Source: Proluteimonas luteida (lineage in GTDB: Bacteria; Pseudomonadota; Gammaproteobacteria; Xanthomonadales; Xanthomonadaceae). From it: 38,404 nucleotides of DNA. Each line of letters begins with the position of its first letter. Positions within the stretch are counted from its first letter, which is position 1. Location of the stretch: the NCBI RefSeq assembly GCF_021191695.1, contig NZ_JAIWPT010000025.1, forward strand, positions 1 to 38,404, in the 5' to 3' direction. The notes below the pieces were generated by a model. It made no database searches and was not told the DNA's origin. It saw nothing but the letters and a program-made list of their open reading frames with translations. The translations under genes and the position numbers were made by a program. This document shows, piece after piece, positions 1 to 7,389 of the stretch.

Positions 1-140
1 TGCTGTTCCTGTTCGTGGTGTTCAGCGTGCTGTTCTTCGCCATCCGCGCGATCCTGCGGGCACGCCGCAGCCCGACGCCGACCGCGAAGGAGTCGCCCTA
101 CATCGAGCTGACCCCCGAGCAGCAGAAAGCATGGCTGTGA
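1..140 (+). CDS. C-terminal end of a small membrane protein (partial)
   Basis: Only the last 45 codons are inside the window; the reading frame starts at base 3 and ends at TGA 138-140. The visible part begins in a hydrophobic stretch (LFLFVVFSVLFFAI) that looks like a transmembrane helix. It is followed by a basic patch (RAILRARR), which suggests that the tail is cytoplasmic, and a short polar end. No family is recognisable from this fragment. A strong hairpin 57 bases downstream probably terminates its transcript. Confidence 0.6.
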   Translation, partial: LFLFVVFSVLFFAIRAILRARRSPTPTAKESPYIELTPEQQKAWL

Positions 141-196
141 TGGCCGCCGCCGGAGCGATCCGCTGATGGCCGCTACTGAGCCGCAGCATGGATCAA

Positions 197-233
197 CCGG
201 AAGAAACGGGGCCGATGGCCCCGTTTCTTCCGG
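197..233. terminator. Perfect 17-bp inverted repeat, bidirectional terminator
   Basis: The arm at 197-213 (CCGGAAGAAACGGGGCC) is the exact reverse complement of 217-233, with a three-base loop GAT. The GC-rich core has an A-run on one side and a T-run on the other, and the sequence beyond the right arm is pyrimidine-rich. It sits between the end of the plus-strand membrane gene and the end of minus-strand pdxH, so it can serve both convergent transcripts. Confidence 0.85.
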
Positions 234-381
234 TGCTTCTTCCAACTAACTGCCTGCAGGGGCAGAAGTCCCCCGACACCGTTCTCGATCGAATCGCGCA
301 AGCGCAGGGCGGATCGCGCGCCTGCGACCAAAACAGCCCGGGTTCCCTGCCCCGGCGAATCCGGAATCCCGGATCCCGGTT

Positions 382-987
382 CTACGGATACAGCATCCGC
401 TTGCGGCAGTCGCCGGTGACGTCGCATTCGTAGAGCCAGCGCTCGTGCAGGCGGTACTGCGCGCCGTACCAGAACTCAATCCGGTCCGGGCGCACCCGCA
501 GGCCCGACCAGCGCGGCGGCCGCGGCACCTCGCGGCCGGCGAACTCCCGCTCCAGCGCCTCAAGGCGCCGTTCGAACGTGGCGCGCGCGTCGAGTTCCTC
601 GGACTGCTTTGAGGCCCAGGCGCCGAGCTGGCTGCCGCGCGGCCGCGAGGCGAAATAGGCATCGGCCTCGTCGTCGGCGACGATCACCACCGGTCCCTCG
701 ATGCGCACCTGCACGCCCTGGCGCACGCGCGGCCAGTGGAACAACAGCGCGGCCTGCGGGTTCTCCTGCAGCTCGCGGCCCTTGCGGCCATCGAGATGGG
801 TGTAGAACACGAAGCCGCGCGCATCCCAGGCCTTGAGCAGCACGGTGCGCGCCGACGGACGTCCGTCGAGCGCCGCGGTCGCGACGGTCATCGCGGTGCG
901 GTCGGGCTCGCCGGCGGCCTGGGCCTCGTCGAACAGAGTGGCGAACGTGGTCAGCGCTTCGGACAGCAGGGCAATGGTCGCGGTCAT
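382..987 (-). CDS. pdxH: Pyridoxamine 5'-phosphate oxidase
   Basis: The enzyme oxidises pyridoxamine- or pyridoxine-5'-phosphate to pyridoxal 5'-phosphate with FMN and oxygen, the last step and salvage step of vitamin B6 synthesis; it is cytosolic. The 201-residue product matches the usual length. It carries the family's FMN-binding stretch (SARTVLLKAWDARGFVFYTH, about residues 45-64), the RKGRELQENPQAALLFHW segment, the GSQLGAWAS region and the conserved C-terminal end RKRMLYP, close to the usual RRLxP. The start ATG at 985-987 lies 83 bases from the divergent kinase gene. It appears monocistronic and ends toward the hairpin at 197-233. Confidence 0.95.
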   Translation of the reverse strand: MTATIALLSEALTTFATLFDEAQAAGEPDRTAMTVATAALDGRPSARTVLLKAWDARGFVFYTHLDGRKGRELQENPQAALLFHWPRVRQGVQVRIEGPVVIVADDEADAYFASRPRGSQLGAWASKQSEELDARATFERRLEALEREFAGREVPRPPRWSGLRVRPDRIEFWYGAQYRLHERWLYECDVTGDCRKRMLYP

Positions 988-1058
988 GCGCCGATGATCG
1001 CCCCGGCGCGCGGCATTGTCGAACCCTGCTGCGGCATCCGGCCCGTGCGCGGCTGCGC

Positions 1059-1070
1059 TATCGTACGCGG
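1059..1070 (+). promoter_or_regulatory. -10-like element for a leaderless start
   Basis: TATCGT at 1059-1064 is followed by exactly six bases and then the ATG at 1071. There is no Shine-Dalgarno sequence in front of the ATG. The same geometry recurs at 7378, 10456 and 37895 in this window. With the usual 6-7 base distance from -10 to the start point, transcription would begin at or next to the A of the start codon. No clear -35 is seen. Confidence 0.5.
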
Positions 1071-1871
1071 ATGCCGCCCTCTTCCGCCCCGCGCTGGTCC
1101 GACACGCTGGTCGCCGGCCTGCTCGACGACATCGTCGCCGCCGATGTACGCGTGTTCGGCATCAGCGGACTGCAGGGCACCGGCAAATCGACACTGGCCG
1201 GACAACTGGCCGATGCCGCCGGCGCCCGCGGCCTGCGGGTCGCGGTGCTGTCGCTCGACGACCTGTATCTCGACCACGACGTGCGCCAGGCGCTGGCGCG
1301 CGACGTGCACCCGTTGCTGGCGACGCGCGGACCGCCGGGCACCCACGAGGTCGCACTCGGTTGCGCGGTGCTCGATGCGCTGCGCGCCGGCGATGCGGTG
1401 CAGTTGCCGCGTTTCGACAAGCTCGGCGACCGCCGCCTGCCGCACGCGCAGTGGCCACGGGTGGAGGCCATCGACCTCGTGCTGTTCGAAGGCTGGTGCG
1501 TCGGCGCAACGGCCGAGGACGACACGGCACTGGCCGAGCCGGTCAATGCGCTGGAGCGCGACGAGGATCCGGACGGCCGCTGGCGGCGCTGGTGCAACGC
1601 CGCACTGGCGCGCGACTATCCCGCGCTGTGGCGGCGCATCGACCGGCTGCTGTTCCTGCAACCGCCGGGCTTCGAGGTCGTCGCCGGCTGGCGCTGGCAG
1701 CAGGAACAGGCGCTGCAGGCGGCCGCGCCCGGACGCGCCGGCATGGACCGTGCCCAGGTCGCCCGCTTCGTGCAGCACTACGAGCGCGTCAGCCGGCAGG
1801 CGCTGCGCACGCTGCCCGGGCTCGCGCATGTCACGATCGCGCTGGATGCGGCGCGCAACCCGCAATGCTGA
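1071..1871 (+). CDS. GLYK-type P-loop kinase, probable D-glycerate 3-kinase
   Basis: A 266-residue cytosolic P-loop kinase. A Walker A motif (GLQGTGKS) lies at residues 33-40. A SLDDLYL segment follows, as in the uridine/glycerate kinase superfamily, then GTHEVALG and LPRFDKLGDRRLP, then an LVLFEGWCVGA strand. This arrangement is what I know from the plant GLYK/yeast Tda10 family, whose plant members phosphorylate D-glycerate to 3-phosphoglycerate. The substrate here is inferred from the family and is not shown by the sequence. The start is set by the leaderless-type promoter directly in front. A secreted-protein gene follows 96 bases downstream on the same strand, with its own ribosome binding site. 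Confidence 0.8.
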   Translation: MPPSSAPRWSDTLVAGLLDDIVAADVRVFGISGLQGTGKSTLAGQLADAAGARGLRVAVLSLDDLYLDHDVRQALARDVHPLLATRGPPGTHEVALGCAVLDALRAGDAVQLPRFDKLGDRRLPHAQWPRVEAIDLVLFEGWCVGATAEDDTALAEPVNALERDEDPDGRWRRWCNAALARDYPALWRRIDRLLFLQPPGFEVVAGWRWQQEQALQAAAPGRAGMDRAQVARFVQHYERVSRQALRTLPGLAHVTIALDAARNPQC

Positions 1872-1967
1872 AACGCCGGAAGCGGTGACGCCGCGCGAAC
1901 CGGTATGCGACAGTTGCGTCGTGCGTGCGCGTGCCTCTCCGCGCCGCGGCCGGATGCCGGAGGGATC

Positions 1968-2804
1968 ATGCCTGCCAGGTTCCATCTTTGCCTGACGATC
2001 GCCGCGTTGGCCCTGCTGCCCCTGCCTGCGCCGGTCCGCGCCGACGATGGCGTCCTGCAATGCACCCATGGCGACGACGGCCAGCATGCGACCTTCCGCG
2101 CATACGATGCCGGGCGCGCCTCGCTGTCGGGCAGGATCGGCGGCACCAGTTTCAACTGCCCGGTCGCGATCGAGGATCGCCGGATCTGTGGGCCCGGCTG
2201 CCACATCCCGCCCAATTTCCGCCTGTATGGCCGGCTCGATCCGGCCGACTGCAACGTGTCCGGCCCGCAGCGCGACGCCTGGAACCCGGACTGGCTGACG
2301 CGCGAGCCGACGGTTCATGTCTCGGCCACGGCGCAGCACCTGTACTGGATGTCGTCGGGACGATCGCCATGCACCGTCTTCCGCATCGAACCCGGCTTCG
2401 CCCGCGCGCACGGGGTCGAAAACGGCATCGCGGAACAGGTCCCCGTCGATCTGGCCGTCTATGCCGGCCTCTACCCGCACGACCCGGTTGCTGGCGTCCG
2501 CCTGCTCGACCATCCGCTGTTCCGTGCCGCCTGGGAAGACATGCCGCACGATGCGGAACTGCGCGGCCATCTGCTCGACGGTTCCAGCCCCTGGCAGCCG
2601 GTCCGCCGCGAAGGCCAGCTGCTGATCCTCGAAGGCTGCCAGGCGCATGCCTGCATCGCCCATGACTGGACACTGCGGGTGGACGCGCGCGGCGGCCACA
2701 TGGATGCGTGCCGCCATGATGCCCGCAGTACGCCGGTGGCCACGCATCACTATCGCAGTGGTACGCCGCCACGGCAGGATGCCGCAGGCTGCGGGCCGGA
2801 GTGA
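1968..2804 (+). CDS. Exported cysteine-rich protein, possible Ivy-like C-terminal region
   Basis: A 278-residue protein with a clear signal peptide (residues 1 to about 24, hydrophobic core LTIAALALLPLP, probable cleavage before ADDG). I chose ATG 1968 because GGAGGG at 1959-1964 lies at the right distance and because upstream starts would place residues before the signal peptide. The mature part has many cysteines (CTHGDDG, FNCP, ICGPGCH, CNVSG, CTVF, GCQAHAC, DACRHD), as expected for disulfides in the periplasm. Around residues 190-265, the order FRAAW, SPWQPV, then EGCQAHAC and DACRHD recalls periplasmic lysozyme inhibitors of the Ivy type (C-x-PHxC). That link is tentative. The N-terminal half is not recognised. 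Confidence 0.7.
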   Translation: MPARFHLCLTIAALALLPLPAPVRADDGVLQCTHGDDGQHATFRAYDAGRASLSGRIGGTSFNCPVAIEDRRICGPGCHIPPNFRLYGRLDPADCNVSGPQRDAWNPDWLTREPTVHVSATAQHLYWMSSGRSPCTVFRIEPGFARAHGVENGIAEQVPVDLAVYAGLYPHDPVAGVRLLDHPLFRAAWEDMPHDAELRGHLLDGSSPWQPVRREGQLLILEGCQAHACIAHDWTLRVDARGGHMDACRHDARSTPVATHHYRSGTPPRQDAAGCGPE

Positions 2805-2933
2805 AAGGCCGAGAGCAATTCGTCCACCTACTGCAACCACCGTCGAACGTCTGCGACGCCGCGCCGTGCGCGTGCGGCGCCCCGACGGCAACACCGGGAC
2901 TGCGGGAAACGCCACGACGTGGACGCGCCGTCC

Positions 2934-3422
2934 CTATCCGGTCACATCGGAAATATCGTTGCCCCGCCACGGATCGGGCAGGCTCTGCTGGGGACAGAAG
3001 CGGAATTCCGCCGACTCGCCGTACTCGAAGGTGATCCGGTAGCGATCCTCGGCGAGGATCTCGTACGCCTGCGTGAACTCGTCACGCTCGTGTTCACGGC
3101 CCGGGGGCGCCTGGCGGTTGCGACAGCTTTCCTCGACGCGGTAGCGCGACTCGGCGATGCGTTCGATCCGCACGAAGCTGCACTCACCGATGCCGTCGCG
3201 CCGCACCAGCGCCAGGGTCGCGGACGATGCCGCGCCGCACTCGGCGTCGGTGCGCACGTAGAAGCCGGGCCCGAGCGGCAGTCCGTCCAACACCTGCGCT
3301 TCGGCCACCTGCGGCGCATCCACGGCGACAGGCGCCTCCCCGGCCGCATCGCAGGATGCGCCTGCCACGGCCAGGATGCAGGCGAACGCCACGCGTGCCG
3401 GATCGTTCCGGATCATCGCCAT
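2934..3422 (-). CDS. Small exported protein of unknown function, possible lipoprotein
   Basis: A 162-residue product starting at ATG 3422, with AGAGG eight bases upstream. The N-terminus has a basic start and a hydrophobic core (VAFACILAVAGASC). The sequence before the cysteine is GAS, not the classic L-A-G, so lipidation is possible but not certain. The mature part has six further cysteines and a charged C-terminal half; no family is recognised. It is the most distal of six consecutive minus-strand envelope genes, 65 bases after the preceding stop, and converges with the secreted-protein gene ending at 2804. Confidence 0.65.
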   Translation of the reverse strand: MAMIRNDPARVAFACILAVAGASCDAAGEAPVAVDAPQVAEAQVLDGLPLGPGFYVRTDAECGAASSATLALVRRDGIGECSFVRIERIAESRYRVEESCRNRQAPPGREHERDEFTQAYEILAEDRYRITFEYGESAEFRFCPQQSLPDPWRGNDISDVTG

Positions 3423-3487
3423 GTCTTTACCTCTTTTCGGTGATTGCGAATACGGCGGCGCGGCGGCCACGATGGCCTGGTCCCGGA

Positions 3488-4081
3488 TCAATACGGCGAA
3501 CGCCAGCCGTCGCTGGTCTTGACCAGCGTCATGCTGCTCTCCACCGGCTCGACCGCACCTTCGATCTCGGCGAAATGTACGGGCTCCACCCACTTCGGTG
3601 CGTCCTGGAGCGTCCAGGTGTAGGTCACCTCGGTGTAGCGCGCGCCATCGCCTTCGGCCGGCTCGGTCCAGCGCACGATCTCGTGCAGGCGCCGGCGGCC
3701 GATGCACAGCCCCTTCCGGCTGTCCCAGGCGCCGGCCTGGCGGCCCTTGCCGGTGAGGTCGATGGACCAGCGGTTCCGGGAGGCGTTGCCGATGCGCAAC
3801 TGCTCGCCCAGCGGCAACTGGCTGTTCGGGTTCTGCAGGTCGAGGATTCCGGCCTCGACCGCACCGACGAGGACCGGCTCCCGCGCGGGCGAATCGAATC
3901 CGAAGTCCACGGTCACCGGCCAGGACACGGCGTTGTTCTGCAGGGACCAGCAGACGGGTTCATGGCGCCGCTGCAGTTCCGCGTCGACGATCTTGCCCAG
4001 CGCGCCTTTGGACAGCCCGTCGCCACAGCCGGCCAGGGCCAGGGCGGCAAGGGCGAGGGGAAGCATGGTGGCCGTCTTCAC
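3488..4081 (-). CDS. Lipoprotein of unknown function
   Basis: A 197-residue product with a textbook lipoprotein signal: MKTATMLPLALAALALAGC, lipobox LAGC at residues 16-19, followed by GD. An aspartate at +2 would signal inner-membrane retention by the E. coli rule, but here +2 is Gly and +3 Asp. The start is GTG at 4079-4081, with GGGAG upstream. The mature domain is about 175 residues with two cysteines (VCWSLQ, LCIGRR) and a terminal stretch that reads like a beta-rich globular domain. It is not recognised. The gap to the preceding lipoprotein gene is 92 bases. Confidence 0.7.
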   Translation of the reverse strand: MKTATMLPLALAALALAGCGDGLSKGALGKIVDAELQRRHEPVCWSLQNNAVSWPVTVDFGFDSPAREPVLVGAVEAGILDLQNPNSQLPLGEQLRIGNASRNRWSIDLTGKGRQAGAWDSRKGLCIGRRRLHEIVRWTEPAEGDGARYTEVTYTWTLQDAPKWVEPVHFAEIEGAVEPVESSMTLVKTSDGWRSPY

Positions 4082-4173
4082 TGTGTGGTCTCCCGCGGAT
4101 CGTGGTGGTCATCAAAGAGGGACATCTGTCGCCTGCGTGCCGGCGCGCGGCACACGCCGCCATTGCTTGTTTG

Positions 4174-4485
4174 CTACTTCTTGCGCCTGTAGCGGAAACC
4201 CATCGGCCCGGACAGGGTGTCGTCGTCGATCCGGGTCAGCACCAGCGCCGCATGGGTGCCTGCCTCGGGATTGGTCAGGCGGATCCTGTCGCCGTCGACC
4301 TCGTACCGCATCTCCGCCTCCACTGCCGCCAGCGGCGAGGACTGCACCACCTTGCCGTCGCCGTGGAAGGTCAGGCTGGTCAGCCCCATCTCGTCCTCGA
4401 ACGTGCCTTTCAGGTCGTCGCCGCAGGCCGCAAGCAGCAGCATGGACAGTACGGCCGCGATCGTCCTCGCCTTCACTCGCGTCAC
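4174..4485 (-). CDS. Small lipoprotein of unknown function
   Basis: A 103-residue product with signal sequence and lipobox LAAC (residues 18-21), then GDDLKGTFEDE. The mature part is one small beta-rich domain (GLTSLTFHGDGKVV, YEVDGDRIRLTN, ALVLTRIDDDTL), which resembles the small lipocalin-like or META-like folds seen in many lipoproteins; no family is assigned. It starts at GTG 4485-4483, whose last bases form the TGA of the upstream gene (GTGA overlap), so its translation is probably coupled to that gene. It ends in the basic tail YRRKK. Confidence 0.7.
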   Translation of the reverse strand: MTRVKARTIAAVLSMLLLAACGDDLKGTFEDEMGLTSLTFHGDGKVVQSSPLAAVEAEMRYEVDGDRIRLTNPEAGTHAALVLTRIDDDTLSGPMGFRYRRKK

Positions 4486-5306
4486 TCCCCTTGGCTGGCG
4501 TCGTCGAACCGGAGTTCACCGAGCACCGTCGGCTGCTGGTACCTGGTACTGACGATCGCGTAGCGCAACAACGTCGCGGTCAGTTCCGGGCCACCGCTGC
4601 GGCGATCGATGCCGGTGATGCGCAGCCGGCTGTCCAGCATGACGTGGCGCTGTCCGCCGTTCTTCGCCAGCACGTCCTGTGCGGCGGCGGTATCGAGCGC
4701 CCAGAAGTTCAGCTCGCCAGGATTGTCGATGCGCAGGCTGACCGCTTCGTCGCGGAACGGATTCGGCGCGGGACGCGCGGAGAACCGGAACACGCTGCCG
4801 GGCGTGAACGCATCCAGGTAGTAGCCGCCGCGCGATCCGTCGTACTCGCCGATCCTCGCGTCGACGTTCAGGCGCAGCAGTCCGATGCCTTCGGTGCCGT
4901 CATAGACCGCCTGCAGCCGTTCCCGCTCCTGTTCCCGCACGTCGGCGCGCTCGAATTCGTTCGCCGAAGCCACGCGGTGCTGCGCCGCCGCCCATTCCGC
5001 GATCGGCGGTTGCCGGCCCTCCAGCCGGTAGCCGAGCAGCACCATCTGCAGGTCTTCGGGGTAGGCCAGCTCCCGGGCGCCGAGGCCAGGCGCGACCGTC
5101 GCCGCGTCCGCCGCGCGCGCTCCGCCGCCCCGCGCAGGCGCCGTGTCCGCACCTTGCTCCCGGCGCGGCGGCGCAGCCCCTCCGGCATTGCCTACGACCG
5201 CTTCCACCGCGGGTCCTTCGCCGCCTCCGCAGGCCGCCAGCGAAAGCAGCGTGGCGGCCAGCAGCGCCGTGCGCACGCACCGCGGCGCGCGATCAGAGCC
5301 GGACAT
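4482..5306 (-). CDS. Lipoprotein of unknown function (possibly DUF4852-like)
   Basis: A 274-residue product with signal sequence and lipobox LAAC at residues 23-26, then a low-complexity Gly/Ala/Pro linker to about residue 70. The folded part starts around AYPEDLQMVLLGYRLEG and contains ANEFERADVREQERERL followed by a beta-rich half (GYYLDAFTPGSVFRF, VMLDSRLRITG). The NEF-R pattern recalls a domain of unknown function I know as DUF4852, but I am not certain. The gene overlaps the preceding one by 14 bases and the following one by 4, so the three are surely one operon. Confidence 0.7.
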   Translation of the reverse strand: MSGSDRAPRCVRTALLAATLLSLAACGGGEGPAVEAVVGNAGGAAPPRREQGADTAPARGGGARAADAATVAPGLGARELAYPEDLQMVLLGYRLEGRQPPIAEWAAAQHRVASANEFERADVREQERERLQAVYDGTEGIGLLRLNVDARIGEYDGSRGGYYLDAFTPGSVFRFSARPAPNPFRDEAVSLRIDNPGELNFWALDTAAAQDVLAKNGGQRHVMLDSRLRITGIDRRSGGPELTATLLRYAIVSTRYQQPTVLGELRFDDASQGE

Positions 5307-6255
5307 CGCCGGCCTCCCCTGCCTGCTGCACTTCCGCGTCGCGTCGCGCCTGGCCGAGCTGGCGCAGTTCGGCCTGCATCGCCTCCACCTGCGAGAACAG
5401 CTCGCTCTGGTGCAGCATCGCGCTGCTCACCTCCATCGCCAGCCCCGGGTTCTTGCCGCTGAGCAGCACGCGCGTACGGATGCTTAACCCGCAGCCATCA
5501 TGCCACCGCGCGTTGGTATCGCCCTTGTGCGCATGGACCGCGCCGCGGCACTGCCCGAACATCGGGTTGGCCTCGGCCAGCGGATTGCCGGCGCGATCGA
5601 ACACCCACTCCATGTCGCGGCTTCCCGCCGAGTAGCCTCTCGGCGCATCCGAGTTCTCGGTGATCTGCGGCGGGCCGTACTTGGACACCAGCGCATCCAG
5701 CAGCGCCTGCACCGGCGGCATCTCGCCCTCGCGGAACGTCTGCGTGCGCCAGACGCCGAGCGCGGTTTCCTTCCCCGGCGCTCCGGGCGTGGCGACCGTG
5801 ACGATCTCGTCGACGTGGCCCCATTTCAGTCCACCCTCGCACTGCTGCCATTCGCGCTGGAAGTCGCAGGGGCGGTGGTCGCCCTTGCGCACGGTGAAGG
5901 TCTGCGTGCCGAGCTCGACGCCGTAGGTCTCCAGGCGGTCGAGCCAGCGGTTCCCCGCCTTGACCTCCGCGTCCTCTCCGAGCGCGCAGCGCGCGGTGGC
6001 CAGCGCCTCGTCGGCGGTCATGCCGGTCCGGATGCCGATGATGTCGGGGCCGGCCAGGTCCTTGCGGACCGGCGGCGGACAGCGCAGCGCCGCGCTGCCA
6101 TCGGCGACGGCCGGATCGGCGGCGCCGACCGCGGCCGCCGATCCGTCGCCGGAGGCGGCATCCCCGTCCTGTCCGCCTCCGCAGGCTGCAAGCGCGAGGG
6201 CCGCCGCCGCGGCCAGGAAGAAGCATCGATGTGTCTGCATGTGGTTCATCCGCAT
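5293..6255 (-). CDS. Lipoprotein of unknown function, first gene of the operon
   Basis: A 320-residue product from ATG 6255 (ATG 6249 and 6240 are also possible; an earlier in-frame start at 6309 would put 18 residues before the signal peptide and overlap the operator). The signal core LAAAAALALAAC ends in a lipobox, followed by a Gly/Ser/Ala linker to about residue 55. The mature domain contains DIIGIRTGMTADEALATARC, a pattern seen in several uncharacterised exported proteins of gamma-proteobacteria, and six or more cysteines, which suggests disulfides. A C-terminal helix (SELFSQVEAMQAELRQLGQARRD) looks like a coiled coil. The tandem heptamer array at 6304-6332 lies 49 bases upstream. Confidence 0.72.
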   Translation of the reverse strand: MRMNHMQTHRCFFLAAAAALALAACGGGQDGDAASGDGSAAAVGAADPAVADGSAALRCPPPVRKDLAGPDIIGIRTGMTADEALATARCALGEDAEVKAGNRWLDRLETYGVELGTQTFTVRKGDHRPCDFQREWQQCEGGLKWGHVDEIVTVATPGAPGKETALGVWRTQTFREGEMPPVQALLDALVSKYGPPQITENSDAPRGYSAGSRDMEWVFDRAGNPLAEANPMFGQCRGAVHAHKGDTNARWHDGCGLSIRTRVLLSGKNPGLAMEVSSAMLHQSELFSQVEAMQAELRQLGQARRDAEVQQAGEAGDVRL

Positions 6256-6303
6256 GGTCCCCGGTGAGGTCGCCGGATCGTCGGGGCATCCGCCATCGTG
6301 GGT

Positions 6304-6332
6304 CCTCACGCCGCGCTCAAGAAACCTTCAAG
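6304..6332. promoter_or_regulatory. Tandem heptamer operator array, copy 1
   Basis: Three heptamers with an exact 11-bp period: CCTCACG (6304-6310), GCTCAAG (6315-6321) and CTTCAAG (6326-6332), separated by 4-base spacers. The 18-base core TCAAGAAACCTTCAAGCC recurs at 7312-7329. The array lies in the 95-bp gap between the OmpA-type gene and the lipoprotein operon, 49 bases before the operon's start codon. A heptamer plus four bases is the site layout of PhoB/OmpR-type winged helices, and the gene at 7390 encodes such a domain. Binding is inferred. Confidence 0.65.
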
Positions 6333-6350
6333 CCCGTGCGCCTCCCCGGG

Positions 6351-7244
6351 TCAGTCCAGCAGCACCACCTCGACCCGGCGATTCGCCGGGTCCTCGGGCG
6401 CGGCCGGGCGCTTCAGGCGGTCCTCGCCATGTCCGTGCACGTCGAAGCGGTCGCCGGGAATCCGGAAAGCGTCGACCAGGTAATCGCGCACCGTCCGTGC
6501 GCGACGTTCGGACAGCAACCGGTTCGCCTCCGCGCTTCCGACCGCGTCGGTGTGCCCGTGCAGGCCGACGCGCCGCTGCGCCAGCGCCGGCGACAGCAGG
6601 ACGCGACCCAGTTCGTCGAGCTGGCGGGTGCCATCGGCGCGCAGGCTGGCCTGGCCGAAGTCGAACAGGATGTCGAGGTCGATCCGGCCATCCGCGGACA
6701 GCACCGCGCCGATGTCGCCGGCATCCACCAGCCCCGGCTGCGCCACCGGCATCGCGATCGTGCATTGCGCCGGTGCCGGCGTCGGCGACGGACGACGCCC
6801 CAGGTCGAACAGCTTGCAGCCCGAGGCCCCGGCGACCTGGCCGCTGAAGCGACGGCCTTCGGCGTCGACCTCGCCGTCGAAAGACACCACGCGGTATCCA
6901 CCGGGGCGCAGCAGCCATTCCCCGCCCCTGAGCCGCAGGCGTCCGCTGCCCGGGTCGTAGTCGCCGTCCATGGTGAAGCACCCGGTCGGCACCTTCGGAT
7001 TGCGTGGATCGGCGTAGAAGTGGAACAGCGCCCGCGCGCCGGCCGGCGTCGCCTCGGCGATGGTCAGGGTCAGTCCGGTCAGTCCCTGCGCGCAGACATA
7101 GGTGCCGACCCATTCGCCAAGCACCGTGCGCTGGCCCTCCGGGTCGCCGGACTCCGCACTCGCGGGCGCTATCGCGGACAGGGCGGACAGCACGCATGCC
7201 ATCGCCGCGAGCAGGCGGGTCCGTGGCTGCGGGTCATTGCGCAT
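6351..7244 (-). CDS. OmpA-domain periplasmic/outer-membrane protein
   Basis: A 297-residue product with signal peptide (about residues 1-28, LLAAMACVLSALSAIAPASA). Its C-terminal OmpA-like peptidoglycan-binding domain spans roughly residues 195-297. The domain is clear from ILFDFGQASLRADG, then GHTDAVGSAEANRLLSERRA, then HGHGEDR and the closing NRRVEVVL. The N-terminal domain (about 35-165: GEWVGTYVCAQGLTGLTL, GCFTMDGDYD) is a beta-rich region with cysteines and is not recognised. ATG 7244 is preceded by GGAGA. The gene is divergent from the kinase-regulator at 7390 with the heptamer array between them, and is followed by the lipoprotein operon. It probably anchors to peptidoglycan. Confidence 0.85.
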   Translation of the reverse strand: MRNDPQPRTRLLAAMACVLSALSAIAPASAESGDPEGQRTVLGEWVGTYVCAQGLTGLTLTIAEATPAGARALFHFYADPRNPKVPTGCFTMDGDYDPGSGRLRLRGGEWLLRPGGYRVVSFDGEVDAEGRRFSGQVAGASGCKLFDLGRRPSPTPAPAQCTIAMPVAQPGLVDAGDIGAVLSADGRIDLDILFDFGQASLRADGTRQLDELGRVLLSPALAQRRVGLHGHTDAVGSAEANRLLSERRARTVRDYLVDAFRIPGDRFDVHGHGEDRLKRPAAPEDPANRRVEVVLLD

Positions 7245-7298
7245 GGCGTGGTCTCCGTTGCATCCCGGCCCAAGGCTGGACGCCAGGCCGCCGGCAGT

Positions 7299-7327
7299 CC
7301 TCAAGCGGCCTTCAAGAAACCTTCAAG
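7299..7327. promoter_or_regulatory. Tandem heptamer operator array, copy 2
   Basis: Three heptamers with an exact 11-bp period: CCTCAAG (7299-7305), CTTCAAG (7310-7316) and CTTCAAG (7321-7327), with spacers CGGC and AAAC. A weaker CGCTTCA follows at 7332. The array lies in the 145-bp divergent region between the OmpA-type gene (54 bases from its ATG) and the kinase-regulator gene (62 bases from its ATG). Its orientation and distance relative to the minus-strand gene match those of copy 1 (6304-6332). It is likely the site for the winged-helix domain of the adjacent regulator, which may also control itself from here. Confidence 0.7.
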
Positions 7328-7377
7328 CCGTCGCTTCACCCCTGGCGCCGGCCGTCTCCCCGCACGGCTGCGCTCGC

Positions 7378-7389
7378 TATCATCCGCAC
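7378..7389 (+). promoter_or_regulatory. -10-like element for a leaderless start
   Basis: TATCAT at 7378-7383 is followed by six bases and the ATG at 7390. No Shine-Dalgarno sequence precedes the ATG. The spacing is identical to 1059, 10456 and 37895. The heptamer array ends 50 bases upstream of the hexamer, so a bound regulator would lie close to the polymerase footprint. Confidence 0.5.

Noticed and set aside
360..381. CCGGAAT/CCCGGAT/CCCGGTT heptamer-like repeat before the pdxH stop
   Set aside because: Only three imperfect units in GC-rich sequence; no link to a gene feature.
2861..2880. A 6-bp inverted repeat (GCGCCG/CGGCGC) in the convergent gap 2805-2933
   Set aside because: Short, without a T-tract, and common by chance at this GC content; not called a terminator.
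984..2915. A 643-codon open frame on the minus strand
   Set aside because: Antisense to the P-loop kinase and secreted-protein genes, which have a Walker A motif and a signal peptide respectively.
5293..6309. Start of the first lipoprotein at 6309
   Set aside because: It would put 18 polar residues before the signal sequence and overlap the operator array at 6304-6332.
7102..7389. An extended start of the kinase-regulator gene at 7102
   Set aside because: The extra 96 residues would overlap the OmpA gene and the heptamer operators and have shadow-frame composition; the winged helix starts shortly after ATG 7390.
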